Shown: piece after piece, positions 33,602-42,261 of the stretch
How the letters are laid out: every line of letters begins with the position of its first letter
Numbering within the stretch: position 1 is the first letter of the stretch
Source: Bacteroidales bacterium
GTDB taxonomy: Bacteria > Bacteroidota > Bacteroidia > Bacteroidales > UBA932
Reading direction: 5' to 3'
Length of the DNA stretch: 52,944 nt
NCBI GenBank assembly: GCA_024398105.1
Contig: JAKSJP010000017.1
Span: 1 to 52,944 of the forward strand
Position numbers and translations under genes: made by a program
Notes under the pieces: generated by a model
The model's database searches: none
Seen by the model: the letters and a program-made list of their open reading frames with translations, nothing else
What the model was told of the DNA's origin: nothing

Positions 33602-34504
33602 TTAATCCCATTTTCCGCTGAGTTCCATTATTGCCAGGGATTCGCGCAGCATCTTGATGAATGCCTCAGAACTTCGCTTCTGATAAGTCTTCTTCAGGAC
33701 ATGGACGCAGCCCTGCATCTGGTTGTCCGGAACATCCAGAGGAATTGCCTTGAGCCTCTCCCTGTTCCTTATCGTAGCTCCGGAGAGAATGGTCAGAAGG
33801 TTGCTTTTCTCAACGACGTCGAGGAGGCTGTAGACGCCATTGATCTCCAATGAGACATTGCTGTCTGAGCTTGAGAAAGCCAGGTAGCGGTCAATCACAT
33901 TCCTGGCCTGCAGGCCTTTTGCCGGAAGCACCAGGCGGTTCCTCCTTATGTCATCCAGACGGATGCTTTTCATGTCAGCAAGAGGATGGTCTGTACGCAT
34001 TATGACAGAAAGATGGTCATCGAACAGGCTGCGTGACTCGATCTCGTCGCTCTGAAGGTCAGGCTTGAAGGCCAGGACGAAGTCGACTTCACGTCGGCGC
34101 AGCATCTCCATCAGCTCTTCCATGGAACGGTTCGTGATATTGAGCTTCACACCGGGATACCTGTTGATGAAATCGTTGATCGTCTCTGTCAGGATAGGGC
34201 TGAACGAATATGTCGCACCGATGTTCAGAGTGCCGGAAAGACCTTCCTGAAGATCTCTGATCTGTGACCTGCAGGTCTCGGCGTCGATGACAGTCTGCCT
34301 CGCAAGTGGCAACATCCTTTCGCCGCTTTCGGTTAGTGCGACTGAATGTGAATCACGTATGAACAGTGGACTTCCAAGCTCGTCCTCGAGTGTCCTGATC
34401 TGCTGCGAAAGGGTGCTCTGAGTGATGTACAGGCTCCTTGCCGCTTCTGAGAAATTCAGCGTCTCTGCTGTCCTGATGAAATATTTCAGCTGTCTGAGTT
34501 CCAT
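33602..34504 (-). CDS. LysR family transcriptional regulator
   Basis: A 300-residue DNA-binding regulator. The N-terminal winged helix is canonical (MELRQLKYFIRTAETLNFSEAARSLYITQSTLSQQIRTLEDELGSPLF). The rest is the periplasmic-binding-protein-like effector domain (LNIGATYSFSPILTETINDFINRYPGVKL). Effector unknown; the layout is OxyR/CynR-like. Upstream, TATCTTTG (34567-34574, minus strand) is the likely -7 box, and the perfect inverted repeat at 34623-34649 could be a binding site for this or another regulator. Probably controls the AspT-type transporter it precedes. Confidence 0.93.
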   Translation of the reverse strand: MELRQLKYFIRTAETLNFSEAARSLYITQSTLSQQIRTLEDELGSPLFIRDSHSVALTESGERMLPLARQTVIDAETCRSQIRDLQEGLSGTLNIGATYSFSPILTETINDFINRYPGVKLNITNRSMEELMEMLRRREVDFVLAFKPDLQSDEIESRSLFDDHLSVIMRTDHPLADMKSIRLDDIRRNRLVLPAKGLQARNVIDRYLAFSSSDSNVSLEINGVYSLLDVVEKSNLLTILSGATIRNRERLKAIPLDVPDNQMQGCVHVLKKTYQKRSSEAFIKMLRESLAIMELSGKWD

Positions 34505-34566
34505 GTCGTCTTATAGTCAATGTCCGTTCCTTGCTGAACCATCCGTCAATAATAATTCAGGTTTTG

Positions 34567-34574
34567 CAAAGATA
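34567..34574 (-). promoter_or_regulatory. -7 box (TATCTTTG) of the LysR gene
   Basis: Exact TAnnTTTG match on the minus strand, 63 bases before the LysR start. The same GCAAAGATATGC context recurs at 34990-35001 before the small membrane protein gene. Confidence 0.55.
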
Positions 34575-34622
34575 TGCCTTCGAAAAGGAAAAAACCATAG
34601 TTTGCAACGATTATTTACGATG

Positions 34623-34649
34623 GTGGCAATCGCTAACAACGATTGCCAC
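34623..34649. promoter_or_regulatory. Inverted repeat upstream of the LysR gene
   Basis: GTGGCAATCG and CGATTGCCAC are perfect 10-bp arms around CTAACAA. It lies between the LysR promoter and the end of the small membrane protein gene. It is not followed by a T-run, so a protein-binding site is more likely than a terminator. Confidence 0.45.
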
Positions 34650-34731
34650 GCACCACTAACAGAATTAAGTACAAACCGCACATTATGTCGAAGTACGGCT
34701 ATATGTCTGAGGTTCAGCCGGCAAACGGGTT

Positions 34732-34929
34732 TTAGTCAGCCAGACCCTTATAATATTTGAGAGCTTCCTTGAGTTCAGCCTCGTTTGTGATATCGATCTT
34801 AGGCATGTCGCCAGAGAGCTTGTTTGACTTTGCCCCGACGCTGTTGATCTTTCTGCTTGTCATGAGGTCGACAACCTTGAGTACGAGTGCGAGTGCGATG
34901 CATGCGAGAATGATGATAAGTGCTTTCAT
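34732..34929 (-). CDS. Small single-pass membrane protein
   Basis: A 65-residue protein with one hydrophobic helix at the N-terminus (residues about 3-22, ALIIILACIALALVLKVVDL) and a short charged tail (KIDITNEAELKEALKYYKGL). I do not recognise a family. A -7 box lies at 34991-34998 on the same strand, 62 bases upstream, and the frame has a clean ATG and stop, which supports a real gene. The tail is probably cytoplasmic, following the positive residues after the helix. Confidence 0.65.
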   Translation of the reverse strand: MKALIIILACIALALVLKVVDLMTSRKINSVGAKSNKLSGDMPKIDITNEAELKEALKYYKGLAD

Positions 34930-34990
34930 GATATTTTGTATTTAAAAAGTTAATGGTCTTGGCAACTGTCATTGTTTTCTTTTGACAGTG

Positions 34991-34998
34991 CAAAGATA
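34991..34998 (-). promoter_or_regulatory. -7 box (TATCTTTG) of the small membrane protein gene
   Basis: Exact TAnnTTTG match on the minus strand within GCAAAGATATGCAC. The 303-bp interval 34930-35232 also holds a GGTACCATGG motif (35073-35082) and a CCCTTCGG hairpin, and no gene that I can support. Confidence 0.5.
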
Positions 34999-35166
34999 TG
35001 CACGTAATCATCCATGCAAGAGCCCTGGTATGGGTTTGTTACGATTGTCGCAAGAGCACAGGCCAAAAGCAAGGTACCATGGTCATAAGCCCCGGCAATC
35101 ATAGCTGTCGCAGAATACTATTGTCTCGGCTGTCGTTACTGATTGATTACCAGCAAACAAAAGAAA

Positions 35167-35194
35167 TACCCTTCGGTCGCGCAGCCGAAGGGTA
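35167..35194. terminator. CCCTTCGG-type hairpin beyond the FNT gene
   Basis: TACCCTTCGG and CCGAAGGGTA form a perfect 10-bp stem around the 8-base loop TCGCGCAG. On the minus strand it follows the FNT stop by 39 bases and is followed by ATTTCTTTTG, a moderate T-run. Confidence 0.7.
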
Positions 35195-35232
35195 AATTAC
35201 TAACGTATTGATTCTGAAGTTGTTGTGCTGAC

Positions 35233-35832
35233 CTAGGCCTCGCCCATCATGATGAAGCGGTAGAGATTGCAGCCAATGAAATTTCCGATTACTATCGCGA
35301 TGTAGAGCATCACGATCTGGAAGAAATTCTCGGCCCAGAAAGCAAGCGGGCAGGTAAGGTAGTAGAAGGCGTCAGCCACGCAGTGGGGAAATCCGCACAC
35401 GATGAACATCGGTACGCAGAAAAGAAGCGGAAGCATCTGACCCTTGCGGCCAAAAGTGACGGCGGTGGTCATGAGGAATCCGCAGCCTATGGCAAGAGCG
35501 CCGGCCTTGAGCGGGCCGAGAGCAAGACGTCCGCTGAGGATCTTCTCGGCAGCTTCCTGCAGAGGCATAGGGGAGAGTCTGGCAAGAAGCGCCACGCAGA
35601 GGCATCCGAGGATGTTTCCGAGAAGCACCAGTGCCAGATGGCCGAGCTCGCCTTTTACGATGAATCCCGCAGTTCCGGTGTAGAGCTTCAGCTTATAGGA
35701 TACAACAGCAAGAAGTCCGCAGCAGAAGAGCGCGGCACCGAAATAGCCGCCCGCGGCGAGATATCCGAAACCGGCGATGCCGATGCAGATGCCCGCGAGC
35801 AGCGAAGATTTGAGTGTCGTGATATTGTTCAT
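35233..35832 (-). CDS. Small formate/nitrite transporter (FNT) family protein
   Basis: A 199-residue inner-membrane channel-like protein, shorter than the usual 260-290 of FNT proteins. Visible parts include SLLAGICIGIAGFGYLAAGGYFGAALFCCGLL, the LYTGTAGF motif (as in FNT helix 2), GELGHLALVLLGNILGCL and a G-F-P-H-C-V-A-D motif (GFPHCVADAFYY) at the helix that normally holds the pore-facing His. About six hydrophobic segments remain, so the shortening is in loops and tails. FNT members move formate, nitrite, lactate or hydrosulfide. Its ATG is the ATG of a GGTACCATG motif (35830-35838 on the other strand). It follows the DUF4369-type thioredoxin lipoprotein by 30 bases. Confidence 0.85.
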   Translation of the reverse strand: MNNITTLKSSLLAGICIGIAGFGYLAAGGYFGAALFCCGLLAVVSYKLKLYTGTAGFIVKGELGHLALVLLGNILGCLCVALLARLSPMPLQEAAEKILSGRLALGPLKAGALAIGCGFLMTTAVTFGRKGQMLPLLFCVPMFIVCGFPHCVADAFYYLTCPLAFWAENFFQIVMLYIAIVIGNFIGCNLYRFIMMGEA

Positions 35833-35838
35833 GGTACC
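35830..35838 (+). repeat. CATGGTACC motif holding the FNT start codon
   Basis: On the coding (minus) strand the sequence is GGTACC directly followed by the ATG start. This is one of 23 ATGGTACC copies, and the only one where the motif supplies the chosen start codon. Confidence 0.8.
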
Positions 35839-35862
35839 TGTCTTTCGGGTTCGTGCCGCTGA

Positions 35863-36891
35863 TTACTGTCCGAGAAGCTCGGCAAGCTTGGCACCGAGAG
35901 CCTCGCCGCGGAGGTTGCGTGCGATGATCGTTCCGTTGCTGTCGATAAGGAAGTTTGCAGGGATAGAATAGACTCCGTACTCGCCTGCAGGAGCGCAGTC
36001 CCAGTACTTGAGGTCGCTGACATGGATCCAGTCCATCTTGTTGTCCTCGATTGCCTTTACCCATGGCTCAGCGGTCCTGTCAAGAGAAACGCCGAATATC
36101 TCGAAACCCTTCGAGTGGTACTGAGCATAGTCCTTGACGAGATATGGAACCTCGCCCATGCATGGACCGCACCATGAAGCCCAGAAGTCGAGAAGCACGT
36201 ACTTGTTGGCAGCGACAGTCTCTGAAAGGCTGATCTCGTTGCCCTTAGGTGAAGGAAGCTTGATGTCCATATATGGATTGCCGACAGATGCCTTCATCAT
36301 TGTCTGGGCTCTGCCCTTGATCTTGACGACGTCCTTGTTGTCCGCGAACTTAGGATCGAGGTTGTCGATGGCTTCAAAGATTTCTTCCGGTGTCATGTCA
36401 TACTGGAACTGAGTCAGGGCATAGACTCCAAGCCAGTTTGAGAAATTGTCCTCGAGGAAGTCCATGTCGAGATCGTTGATCTTGTCGGCAGCCTTCTCCT
36501 TTGCAGCGTCGTCAGCCGCATTCCTGTAGTCGTCGTACAGAGCGCGTGAGTCCTCGCGGTACTTCTCGTAGATGTCGTTGAGCTTTGTGCCGGTAGCCTT
36601 GAACTGCTTGTCAGCCATCTCATACTGGACCTTGCCAGGCTCTGCTACGACTGCACCAAGGGCTCCGTTCTCCTCGCGGATATAGAGGAAACCTGGCTCC
36701 TCGACAGGGACTGTCGCCGTGAATGCGCCGCTTACCACAGGAACGACTGCAAGAGTGTCCTTTCCTCCATTTGCTACTACATAGATGTTTTCTGTCTCAC
36801 CGTCGGTCTTGCCTTTGATTGTGAGCTCTGAATTGTTTCCGCAGCTGGCAAGTGCGAGCGCCGCTGCCGGGATGTAAAGGAATCTTTTCAT
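35863..36891 (-). CDS. Thiol-disulfide oxidoreductase lipoprotein (DUF4369 plus TlpA/AhpC-type thioredoxin domain)
   Basis: A 342-residue lipoprotein, lipobox ALASC (Cys17). Residues about 20-110 are a beta-rich DUF4369-like domain (TIKGKTDGETENIYVVANGGKDTLAVV, FLYIREENG). A helical stretch follows (EKYREDSRALYDDYRNAAD). The C-terminal thioredoxin domain has YVLLDFWASWCGPCMGEVPYL with the CGPC pair and cis-Pro in VYSIPANFLIDSNGTII. A role in periplasmic disulfide reduction is expected. The frame is open for 169 more codons upstream, but that part is antisense-like sequence inside the SDR gene; the ATG of MKRFLYIPAA starts a perfect lipoprotein signal. Confidence 0.93.
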   Translation of the reverse strand: MKRFLYIPAAALALASCGNNSELTIKGKTDGETENIYVVANGGKDTLAVVPVVSGAFTATVPVEEPGFLYIREENGALGAVVAEPGKVQYEMADKQFKATGTKLNDIYEKYREDSRALYDDYRNAADDAAKEKAADKINDLDMDFLEDNFSNWLGVYALTQFQYDMTPEEIFEAIDNLDPKFADNKDVVKIKGRAQTMMKASVGNPYMDIKLPSPKGNEISLSETVAANKYVLLDFWASWCGPCMGEVPYLVKDYAQYHSKGFEIFGVSLDRTAEPWVKAIEDNKMDWIHVSDLKYWDCAPAGEYGVYSIPANFLIDSNGTIIARNLRGEALGAKLAELLGQ

Positions 36892-36938
36892 TATCTGATA
36901 TTGTCTTTGTTTCTTTATTTTCGACGACCAGCCGTGGT

Positions 36939-37673
36939 TTACTGTCCTAACGACCAGCCATGCTCGGCGTGGTAGATCATCTGATGGGTCATGCCGCCGT
37001 CGATGCAGATGTTCTCGCCGGTGATGAAACCGGCCTTGTCGCTGCAGAGGAAAAGAACCATGTTCGCGATGTCCATCGGATTGCCGACCCTGCCCACAGG
37101 CTGCTGGGTGGCGTCCGGACCTTCGTAGATCGTATAATCGGTGTCGATCCAGCCCGGCGAAATCGAATTCACCCTTGCTTTCTCGCGGAGGCTGACGGCC
37201 AGCGCATGGGTAAGAGCGGCGATTCCGCCTTTGGCGGCCGTGTAGCTTTCTGTCTGCGGCATGCTCATGCGGTCCCTCGAGGAAGACAGGTTGATGATCG
37301 AGGCACCGGCCCCGAGATACGGTACCATGAGCTTGACCAGATAGAATGGAGCCGTCACGCCGACGCTCAGTGCATACTGGAAATCCTCGTAGCTGCATTC
37401 ATCGATGCCGCGCATCTGTGGAATCGCATTGTTGACGATGACGTCGATGCGGCCGTATGAGCTGATGACTAGGCCCGCGAAGACCTCGAGGACCTCCTTT
37501 TCAGATATGTCGCCCTGGAAATAGCAACCTACGCCATCGGGCAGCCAGTCCGGCTCCGCCTGCTTGTCAATAATGCAGACCTGGGCCCCTGCAGAGGCGA
37601 ATTGCTCCACTATGCAGCGTCCGATTCCCTGCGCTCCGCCCGTCACGATGACGACTTTTCCACCAAATTCTTT
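36939..37673 (-). CDS. SDR family oxidoreductase (classical, Tyr-x3-Lys)
   Basis: A 244-residue NAD(P)-dependent dehydrogenase. It has VVIVTGGAQGIGRCIVEQF at the cofactor site, VNNAIPQMRG (here NNA for NNAG), INLSSSRDRMSMPQTESYTAAKGGIAALTHALA with catalytic Ser, Tyr and Lys, and NSISPGWIDT, GRVGNPMDIANMVLFLCSDKAGFITGENICIDGG at the end. Resembles 3-oxoacyl-ACP-reductase-like or sugar dehydrogenases; substrate unknown. The ATG giving MKEFGGKVV is chosen. An in-frame ATG eight codons upstream lies inside a CATGGTACC motif (37695-37703). A 47-base gap separates it from the next minus-strand gene. Confidence 0.88.
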   Translation of the reverse strand, partial: KEFGGKVVIVTGGAQGIGRCIVEQFASAGAQVCIIDKQAEPDWLPDGVGCYFQGDISEKEVLEVFAGLVISSYGRIDVIVNNAIPQMRGIDECSYEDFQYALSVGVTAPFYLVKLMVPYLGAGASIINLSSSRDRMSMPQTESYTAAKGGIAALTHALAVSLREKARVNSISPGWIDTDYTIYEGPDATQQPVGRVGNPMDIANMVLFLCSDKAGFITGENICIDGGMTHQMIYHAEHGWSLGQ

Positions 37674-37768
37674 CATATTCTGATATTTTTGGACCATGGT
37701 ACCCCGATCCGCCATTATACAAATGTATCGAAACTGTGTCTAAATTCCTATATTGACTATACACTTGA

Positions 37769-39094
<1,326 letters not shown>

Positions 39095-39126
39095 AATGGT
39101 GTAACTGTTTCAGTACTAACATATTG

Positions 39127-39164
39127 CAAAATAGCTTTCGGCTTTTTAGCCGAAAGCTATTTTG
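39127..39164. terminator. Bidirectional terminator
   Basis: CAAAATAGCTTTCGGCT and its exact complement form a 17-bp stem around TTTT, extended by ATATT/AATAT with one G-T pair. It separates the convergent esterase (plus, ending 39094) and aldo/keto reductase (minus, ending 39200). Confidence 0.85.
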
Positions 39165-39199
39165 TAATATGTTGATAACTAATGATTTACGTAATGAGC

Positions 39200-40204
39200 T
39201 TACCAAAGATGGTGTACGAGCGGACGGATCTTTTCGTCATAGATGCGCTGGACGGTAGCCATCTGCTCGTCGGTGAGGGCAGGGAGCTCGGAAGCGGCGA
39301 TGTTGGAGGTGACCTGTTCAGGGCGGCTGGCTCCAGGGATCACTACGCTTACTTCAGGATGCATGAGGATCCAGCGGAGAGCGGTTCCGGCGAGGTTGTC
39401 GGTGCCGAGTTCTGCCTTAAGCTGCTCAGCGGTAGCGACACCGGTCATGTAGTCGACGCCTGAGAAAGTCTCACCCTTGTCGAAAGCCTCGCCGTTACGG
39501 TTGTAGCTTCTGTGGTCCTGAGGGCCGAATGTGGTAGAAGCGTTGAACTTTCCGCTGAGAAGACCGCTTGCGAGAGGAACGCGCACGATGATTGCGACGT
39601 CCTTCTCAGCGCACTTCTTGAAGAGCTCCTCGGCTGGCTTGAGACGGAACATATTGAAGATCACCTCGATAGCTGAGATGTTGTGCTCAAGGGCAGCAAG
39701 ACCTTCCTCGACCTTCTCGATGCTGACACCATAGTGCTTGATCTTGCCTTCAGCCTTCAGGGCGTCAAGCACAGCGAACACCTTCTTGTCAGAGAAGACA
39801 GAGGTAGGAGGGCAGTGGAGAAGTGTGAGGTCAAGCGCGTCAACCTTCTGAGCCTTCCTTGAACGGTCCACGAAGAAGCGGAGATTCTCCTCGTTATAGC
39901 CTTCAGCCACGTGCGGATTGAGGTCGCGGCCCATCTTTGTGACAACGAACACCTTCTTCTCAGGATGAAGCTTGTTCCAGCCGTTCTCGCCATTGAGGAA
40001 CTCGCCGATCGCAGGCTCGCTGAGCTTGTCCTGATAGATGTCAGCTGTGTCGAAAAGGTTGATGCCGCTGTCGACAGCAGCCTGAAGGGTCTTCATTGCG
40101 TTCTCGGTGTTGAACTCGTCGCCCCACTTGGAGCCGAGCTGCCATGTTCCGAGTGAAATCTCGCTGGTCATGAAGCCAGTCTTTCCAAATCTACGATATT
40201 TCAT
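39200..40204 (-). CDS. Aldo/keto reductase
   Basis: A 334-residue NADPH-dependent oxidoreductase of the YghZ/Tas-like AKR group. It has MKYRRFGKTGFMTSEISLGTWQLG, NLFDTADIYQDKLSEPAIGEFL (catalytic Asp and Tyr), VVTKMGRDLNP (catalytic Lys), LDLTLLHCPP (catalytic His) and the cofactor-binding VVIPGASRPEQVTSNIAA. No signal peptide. Substrate unknown; such enzymes often reduce aldehydes or sugar ketones. A CATGGTACC motif (40233-40241) lies in its leader, 28 bases before the ATG. Confidence 0.92.
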   Translation of the reverse strand: MKYRRFGKTGFMTSEISLGTWQLGSKWGDEFNTENAMKTLQAAVDSGINLFDTADIYQDKLSEPAIGEFLNGENGWNKLHPEKKVFVVTKMGRDLNPHVAEGYNEENLRFFVDRSRKAQKVDALDLTLLHCPPTSVFSDKKVFAVLDALKAEGKIKHYGVSIEKVEEGLAALEHNISAIEVIFNMFRLKPAEELFKKCAEKDVAIIVRVPLASGLLSGKFNASTTFGPQDHRSYNRNGEAFDKGETFSGVDYMTGVATAEQLKAELGTDNLAGTALRWILMHPEVSVVIPGASRPEQVTSNIAASELPALTDEQMATVQRIYDEKIRPLVHHLW

Positions 40205-40232
40205 ATTATATTGATGATTATTTCATTACGTT

Positions 40233-40264
40233 CATGGTACCTTCGTTCGAACAGGGGTACCATG
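40233..40264. repeat. Inverted pair of CATGGTACC motifs
   Basis: CATGGTACC (40233-40241) and GGTACCATG (40256-40264) face each other across 14 bases. They form a perfect 9-bp stem in the 63-bp gap between the prolyl-tRNA deacylase stop and the aldo/keto reductase start. No T-run follows. Confidence 0.8.
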
Positions 40265-40267
40265 ATT

Positions 40268-40837
40268 CTAATCAATTTCCAGAGCCTCGGCCTCGCCGCC
40301 CCAGATTTCGAGGAATCGGAGGAAGTCGGCCTTCGAGATGACGACGGTCGCGGTGTTGTCACATGGGTGGAACGAGACGGCCGGTGCGTCGAGCAGGGCA
40401 GAGTCGTAGAAGAATTTCATGCGGTGGCCGTTCTCGAACAGCTCTTTCGGGTCCGCGCCTTCGAGCGGTGTCATGTCGTGGATAAGTCCGAGCATTCCGA
40501 CAGAGCCAGGCTTGACTCCGAGGCAACGCTCAAGCCTTTCCGGCGAACCGAAGGAAAGCTTGCCTTGGTGGAGCATATGCTCGAGGCTGTGGATGTCAAG
40601 CTGCTTGCGGCAGGCGTATGAGATAAGGTAGTGACGGTTGCCCTTGTGGTTGCGCATGAATAGGTTCTTGCAATGGCATGGGCCGGTCCCGTCGGTGTGG
40701 GATGCGTCAATCTTGTTCCAATACTCGAGCGCCTCCTCGATAGTGAAGAGGGCAGGGTGGGTGTAGATTTCGTACTTTATGCCATGGTCCTCGAGGAAAT
40801 CGAGGACCTCCTGAATTTTCTGTGGATATCCGCTCAT
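40268..40837 (-). CDS. Prolyl-tRNA deacylase / YbaK-EbsC domain protein
   Basis: A 189-residue trans-editing protein of the ProX (PrdX-like) type that hydrolyses mischarged tRNA, typically alanyl- or cysteinyl-tRNAPro. It shows YEIYTHPALFTIEEALEYW, GPCHCKNLFMRNHKGNRHYLISY with the catalytic Lys region (CKNLF), QLDIHSLEHMLHQGKLSFGSPERLERCLGVKPGSVGMLGL, and the C-terminal CDNTATVVISKADFLRFLE. The ATG giving MSGYPQKIQ is chosen; an upstream TTG in the same frame precedes it. A TATCTTTG -7 box lies at 40857-40864 (minus strand), only 20 bases before the start. Confidence 0.92.
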   Translation of the reverse strand: MSGYPQKIQEVLDFLEDHGIKYEIYTHPALFTIEEALEYWNKIDASHTDGTGPCHCKNLFMRNHKGNRHYLISYACRKQLDIHSLEHMLHQGKLSFGSPERLERCLGVKPGSVGMLGLIHDMTPLEGADPKELFENGHRMKFFYDSALLDAPAVSFHPCDNTATVVISKADFLRFLEIWGGEAEALEID

Positions 40838-40942
40838 TCTTTGCAATTGATTCAGACAAAGATAGCAAAAATAGCCCGTCCGACAGGGAAGTCCGGCGCA
40901 ATATTGCTATAATTGCAGAATGCTCGGCCGTAATCAATCCGA

Positions 40943-41200
40943 ATGCTTGACAGGAATCTCATAGAAATGGCTTACAGCTTCTTACATCAGAAGCTGCGCG
41001 TCTACGAATTCTCTACTTCCGAGGTTCAGAGGGATGATATCGAATATGCTATTAATGAGTATGTTACGATGATGTCTCCGGAACTTCTGGACTATATCTC
41101 AGATGGCCGTCCGGCGTTCCTGAGGGAGCATTCCACCTTCGAGATGGATATGCGCGAAGCAGTCCGAAAGATGGGCGAGCAGTTAGGGGAGCGGTTCTAA
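40943..41200 (+). CDS. Small protein of unknown function
   Basis: An 85-residue acidic, helical, soluble protein (MLDRNLIEMAYSFLHQKLRVYEF, DIEYAINEYVTMMSPELLDYI, STFEMDMREAVRKMGEQLGERF). I recognise no family. Support for a real gene is the clean ATG, the regular hydrophobic spacing of amphipathic helices and the fit of a full ORF between two well-defined genes. It ends 21 bases from the stop of the convergent outer-membrane protein gene, leaving no room for a terminator. Confidence 0.6.
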   Translation: MLDRNLIEMAYSFLHQKLRVYEFSTSEVQRDDIEYAINEYVTMMSPELLDYISDGRPAFLREHSTFEMDMREAVRKMGEQLGERF

Positions 41201-41221
41201 GGAGTCGTGCCTGCCGCTGGC

Positions 41222-41839
41222 TTAGAATCCCCAGCGAAGGCCGGCGAGCAGGAAGCCCTGCATTCCGAAACCGACCTCGGCGAAACCGCGGAAAGCCTTT
41301 CCACCGAAATCAAGGCCGATCGGGCTCAGCTGCATTCCGAAAGTCACATCACCCGAATCCGTCCCGACACAGATACCGGCGCCGGCCTTCGAATACATGC
41401 TGAAATGGTCGTAATAGAACCATGGCAACTTTGCCGTCGGCATGATCGTAATGTAGTTGTTGTGCTGGTCTTCGCCGTCCTTGTAGGTCGCGTTGCCGTC
41501 CTCGTCCTTGCCGTCGTATGAACCGAAATTAAGAGTCAGACGTTCCTCGACGATAGAACCGCCGACAGCGATATGAGAATTCAGATAGTTCAGGTATTCG
41601 ACGCCTATCGCACCGCTTGTGGCGATCTTGTCGACCTTGGCCAGTCCGCCGGTGAATGCAGTGCCGAAAACACCGCCGAGGATGTTGGCGACGTGTGGAA
41701 CTGACAGGGTACCATAGCTTACGCTGACCTCGTTCCTTGGACGTACGGATCCGCTCTTTGCCTCGACTCCTTCCGCTGCTGCGAAGGCTGGAAGTGCTGC
41801 GATGATGGATGCAGCCAATATTGAAAGAATTCTTTTCAT
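41222..41839 (-). CDS. Small outer-membrane beta-barrel-like protein
   Basis: A 205-residue protein with signal peptide MKRILSILAASIIAALPAFA. The mature part alternates short hydrophobic strands with polar turns (SVSYGTLSVPHVANILGG, GAIGVEYLNYLNSHIAVGGSIVEERLTLNFGSY, NNYITIMPTAKLPWFYYDHFSMYSKAGAGICVG) and ends in Phe (GLRWGF), as for Bam-inserted barrels. Probably an eight-stranded porin-like or structural protein; function unknown. A TATATTTG box (41847-41854, minus) sits only 8 bases before the ATG, inside the end of the PIN gene, so it is either nearly leaderless or read from the toxin-antitoxin transcript (2-base gap). Confidence 0.7.
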   Translation of the reverse strand: MKRILSILAASIIAALPAFAAAEGVEAKSGSVRPRNEVSVSYGTLSVPHVANILGGVFGTAFTGGLAKVDKIATSGAIGVEYLNYLNSHIAVGGSIVEERLTLNFGSYDGKDEDGNATYKDGEDQHNNYITIMPTAKLPWFYYDHFSMYSKAGAGICVGTDSGDVTFGMQLSPIGLDFGGKAFRGFAEVGFGMQGFLLAGLRWGF

Positions 41840-41841
41840 AA

Positions 41842-42261
41842 TTATTCAAATATAGCAAAATAATCTAAAAATGCTTCTGGTGTAAGTATCCTGATCCCTG
41901 GATCCTTGAGGTCCAGGAGATGCCTGTCACGTGTCACCATCACCCTGCAACCATTCCTCCGGGCACATGCCAGCTGGATTGCGTCTTCCGGGTTATTGAT
42001 GTCAATTTCTTGAGCATCAATCCATTGTCCTGAGTCCATAGGCAGTACTTCAAAGAGTTCAGAGATGCTTCCCATTGAGATTCTGCTTGTGAATTTTCTC
42101 GTCACATAGAGGGTGTTGACACCTGTGAGGACTGAAATGCATGCCTTGTATAGGCCGCTTTCGCAGCACTGTATCACCTTTTCAGCACATCCGTCGCCTT
42201 GCCTGCCAGTATAGAAATCTATCACGACGTTCGTGTCCAGAAACAGCTTTACCGCTTCCAT
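41842..42261 (-). CDS. PIN domain protein, probable toxin
   Basis: A 139-residue PIN-domain ribonuclease candidate (PIN_3-like). It has the first acidic residue in LFLDTNVVIDFY (Asp9), Asp93 in NPEDAIQLACA and Asp112 in VTRDRHLL. At the second position, where VapC-type toxins have Glu, it reads ISVLTGVNTLYVTRK, an Asn-containing form seen in this subfamily. Its start overlaps the end of the XRE-domain gene by 13 bases, the usual antitoxin-first arrangement. Expected to cut RNA when free and to be neutralised by the partner. Confidence 0.82.
   Translation of the reverse strand: MEAVKLFLDTNVVIDFYTGRQGDGCAEKVIQCCESGLYKACISVLTGVNTLYVTRKFTSRISMGSISELFEVLPMDSGQWIDAQEIDINNPEDAIQLACARRNGCRVMVTRDRHLLDLKDPGIRILTPEAFLDYFAIFE

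Noticed and set aside
36892-37398. N-terminal extension of the DUF4369-type thioredoxin lipoprotein
   Set aside because: The extra 169 codons overlap the SDR gene in another frame and read as low-quality Arg/Gly-rich sequence; the internal ATG begins a perfect lipoprotein signal.
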